DNA from: Sesamum alatum | Taxonomy: Eukaryota > Streptophyta > Magnoliopsida > Lamiales > Pedaliaceae | DNA length: 64,000 nt | Direction of reading: 5' to 3' | Assembly (NCBI GenBank): GCA_034509735.1 | Contig: JACGWO010000005.1 | Location: 31,154,479 to 31,218,478, forward strand | Part shown: piece by piece, positions 63,203-64,000 of the stretch | Layout: every line of letters starts with the position of its first letter | How positions within the stretch are numbered: the stretch's first letter is position 1 | Translations under genes and position numbers: made by a program | The notes under the pieces: model-generated | Told to the model about the DNA's origin: nothing | Seen by the model: only the letters and a program-made list of their open reading frames with translations | Databases searched by the model: none

Positions 63203-64000
63203 GATTCTTGAACTCGTTCTCCCTCCTCCTGAGTTTCAATCCCTTTTGTATTTCAGCAACAGAGTGTTTAATCTTCAAATCGCGCTTTCAGGGGAAGCGC
63301 GTGCTTCTGCAGATGCATTGATGAGCAGGGGAGACGTGAAACAGTTTGGCTCCTGACACGAATTTTTTATGAAAAATGTGTATAATATGGCAATCAATAA
63401 TTATAATTAACTTATAGTGCCTCCTTGTGAACATGCCTTTGCTGTGGCTGCTGCATTCTCATGGAGGAAATTTGTTTATAAAATAGAAAAGTAAGTGAAA
63501 AGATTCTTGTTCTAAGTATTGGCAAAACTAAAGTAATATTTGGATAAATAATATAATAGGGTTAATTACACTTCGACCTCTATGAAAATTATGGTTACAC
63601 TTTTCTTGAAAAAGTTTCAAAAAATACACTCACACACCCTCAGAAAATTCAACGTTTACGATTAACCTACTTTTGTTAGAGTTTGGACTAAAAATACTGA
63701 TATTTGAAAAAAAACAATGATATAAATTTTTAATATTACCATTTATTTAACATTCTCATATAATAATTTTGTATTTATAAATAAAAAATATAATAATATT
63801 AACCTCGCTTCATATTAAATTTATTATATTTATTCCATGTATGAGAATGTTAAAATAAGAAGCAAAATGAGGACCCCTGGAAACCCCAAGGTGTTGGATC
63901 AAGCAGCGCTTTGGCCCTCGTCCCTCTTTGATGGAGATGGAGGAGCGATTCAGTTGTTGGTTCGAGGACTCTCTTAGTCCCATGAATTTATTCTAACTCT
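63203..64000. other. Upstream of the ILR1-like gene; possible MITE end
   Basis: The first part should hold the promoter of the minus-strand hydrolase gene. At about 63560 the sequence GGGTTAATTACACTTCGACC resembles the AATTAC-type MITE ends elsewhere in the window, but no matching right end is found before the window stops. No gene seen. Confidence 0.4.

Overview
This window is nuclear DNA from a flowering plant, most likely a eudicot and probably an asterid; the species is not identified. The reasons are multi-exon genes with short GT-AG introns, AT-rich intergenic DNA, plant-only families (LysM receptor kinase, ELF3-like protein, ILR1-type auxin-conjugate hydrolase, CC-NLR) and many small non-autonomous transposons. 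All coordinates below come from hand-tracing splice sites and checking that reading frames join; no alignment was run.

Layout. 1-6.3 kb: gene-free, with a fold-back element, a possible small MITE, an old LTR-like remnant and a complete solo LTR (4017-4443, 5-bp target duplication). 6.35-11.08 kb (+): LysM receptor-like kinase of the LYK3/EPR3 group. 11.51-13.66 kb (-): TauD-like Fe(II)/2-oxoglutarate oxygenase, convergent with the kinase. 15.25-17.89 kb (+): unrecognised nuclear-type protein with a canonical destruction box and a repeated SPPK(S/T)C motif. 20.48-35.23 kb (+): MMS19, 20 exons. 37.05-39.41 kb (+): SWC5 (BCNT domain). 40.62-45.94 kb (+): organelle-type TrmA/RlmD-like RNA uridine methyltransferase. 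46.43-48.61 kb (-): ELF3-like protein (EEC type). 48.6-53.9 kb: gene-poor stretch packed with MITEs, one nested in another. 53.93-55.50 kb (+): GT14 core-2/I-branching glycosyltransferase. 55.87-57.06 kb (-): broken CC-NLR. 57.78-59.05 kb (-): broken ILR1-like copy. 59.64-63.20 kb (-): intact ILR1-like amidohydrolase with an ER-retention tail.

The genes do not form one pathway. They are housekeeping functions (Fe-S cluster delivery, H2A.Z deposition, rRNA/tRNA methylation), signalling functions (glycan perception, light/clock growth control, auxin or jasmonate conjugate hydrolysis) and decayed duplicates. From memory, several neighbours are also close together in Arabidopsis (the At3g21300-At3g21360 block and the At1g51760-At1g51940 block), so this looks like one ancestral segment whose content was split between two Arabidopsis paralogous regions.

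The most interesting non-genic signal is a set of terminal-inverted-repeat elements with 9-bp target duplications (Mutator-type MITEs). They share an AATTAC-containing end. Three copies (19751-20175, 49514-49935, 51519-52816) also share internal sequence, and the third is interrupted by a different nested element with its own 9-bp duplication.
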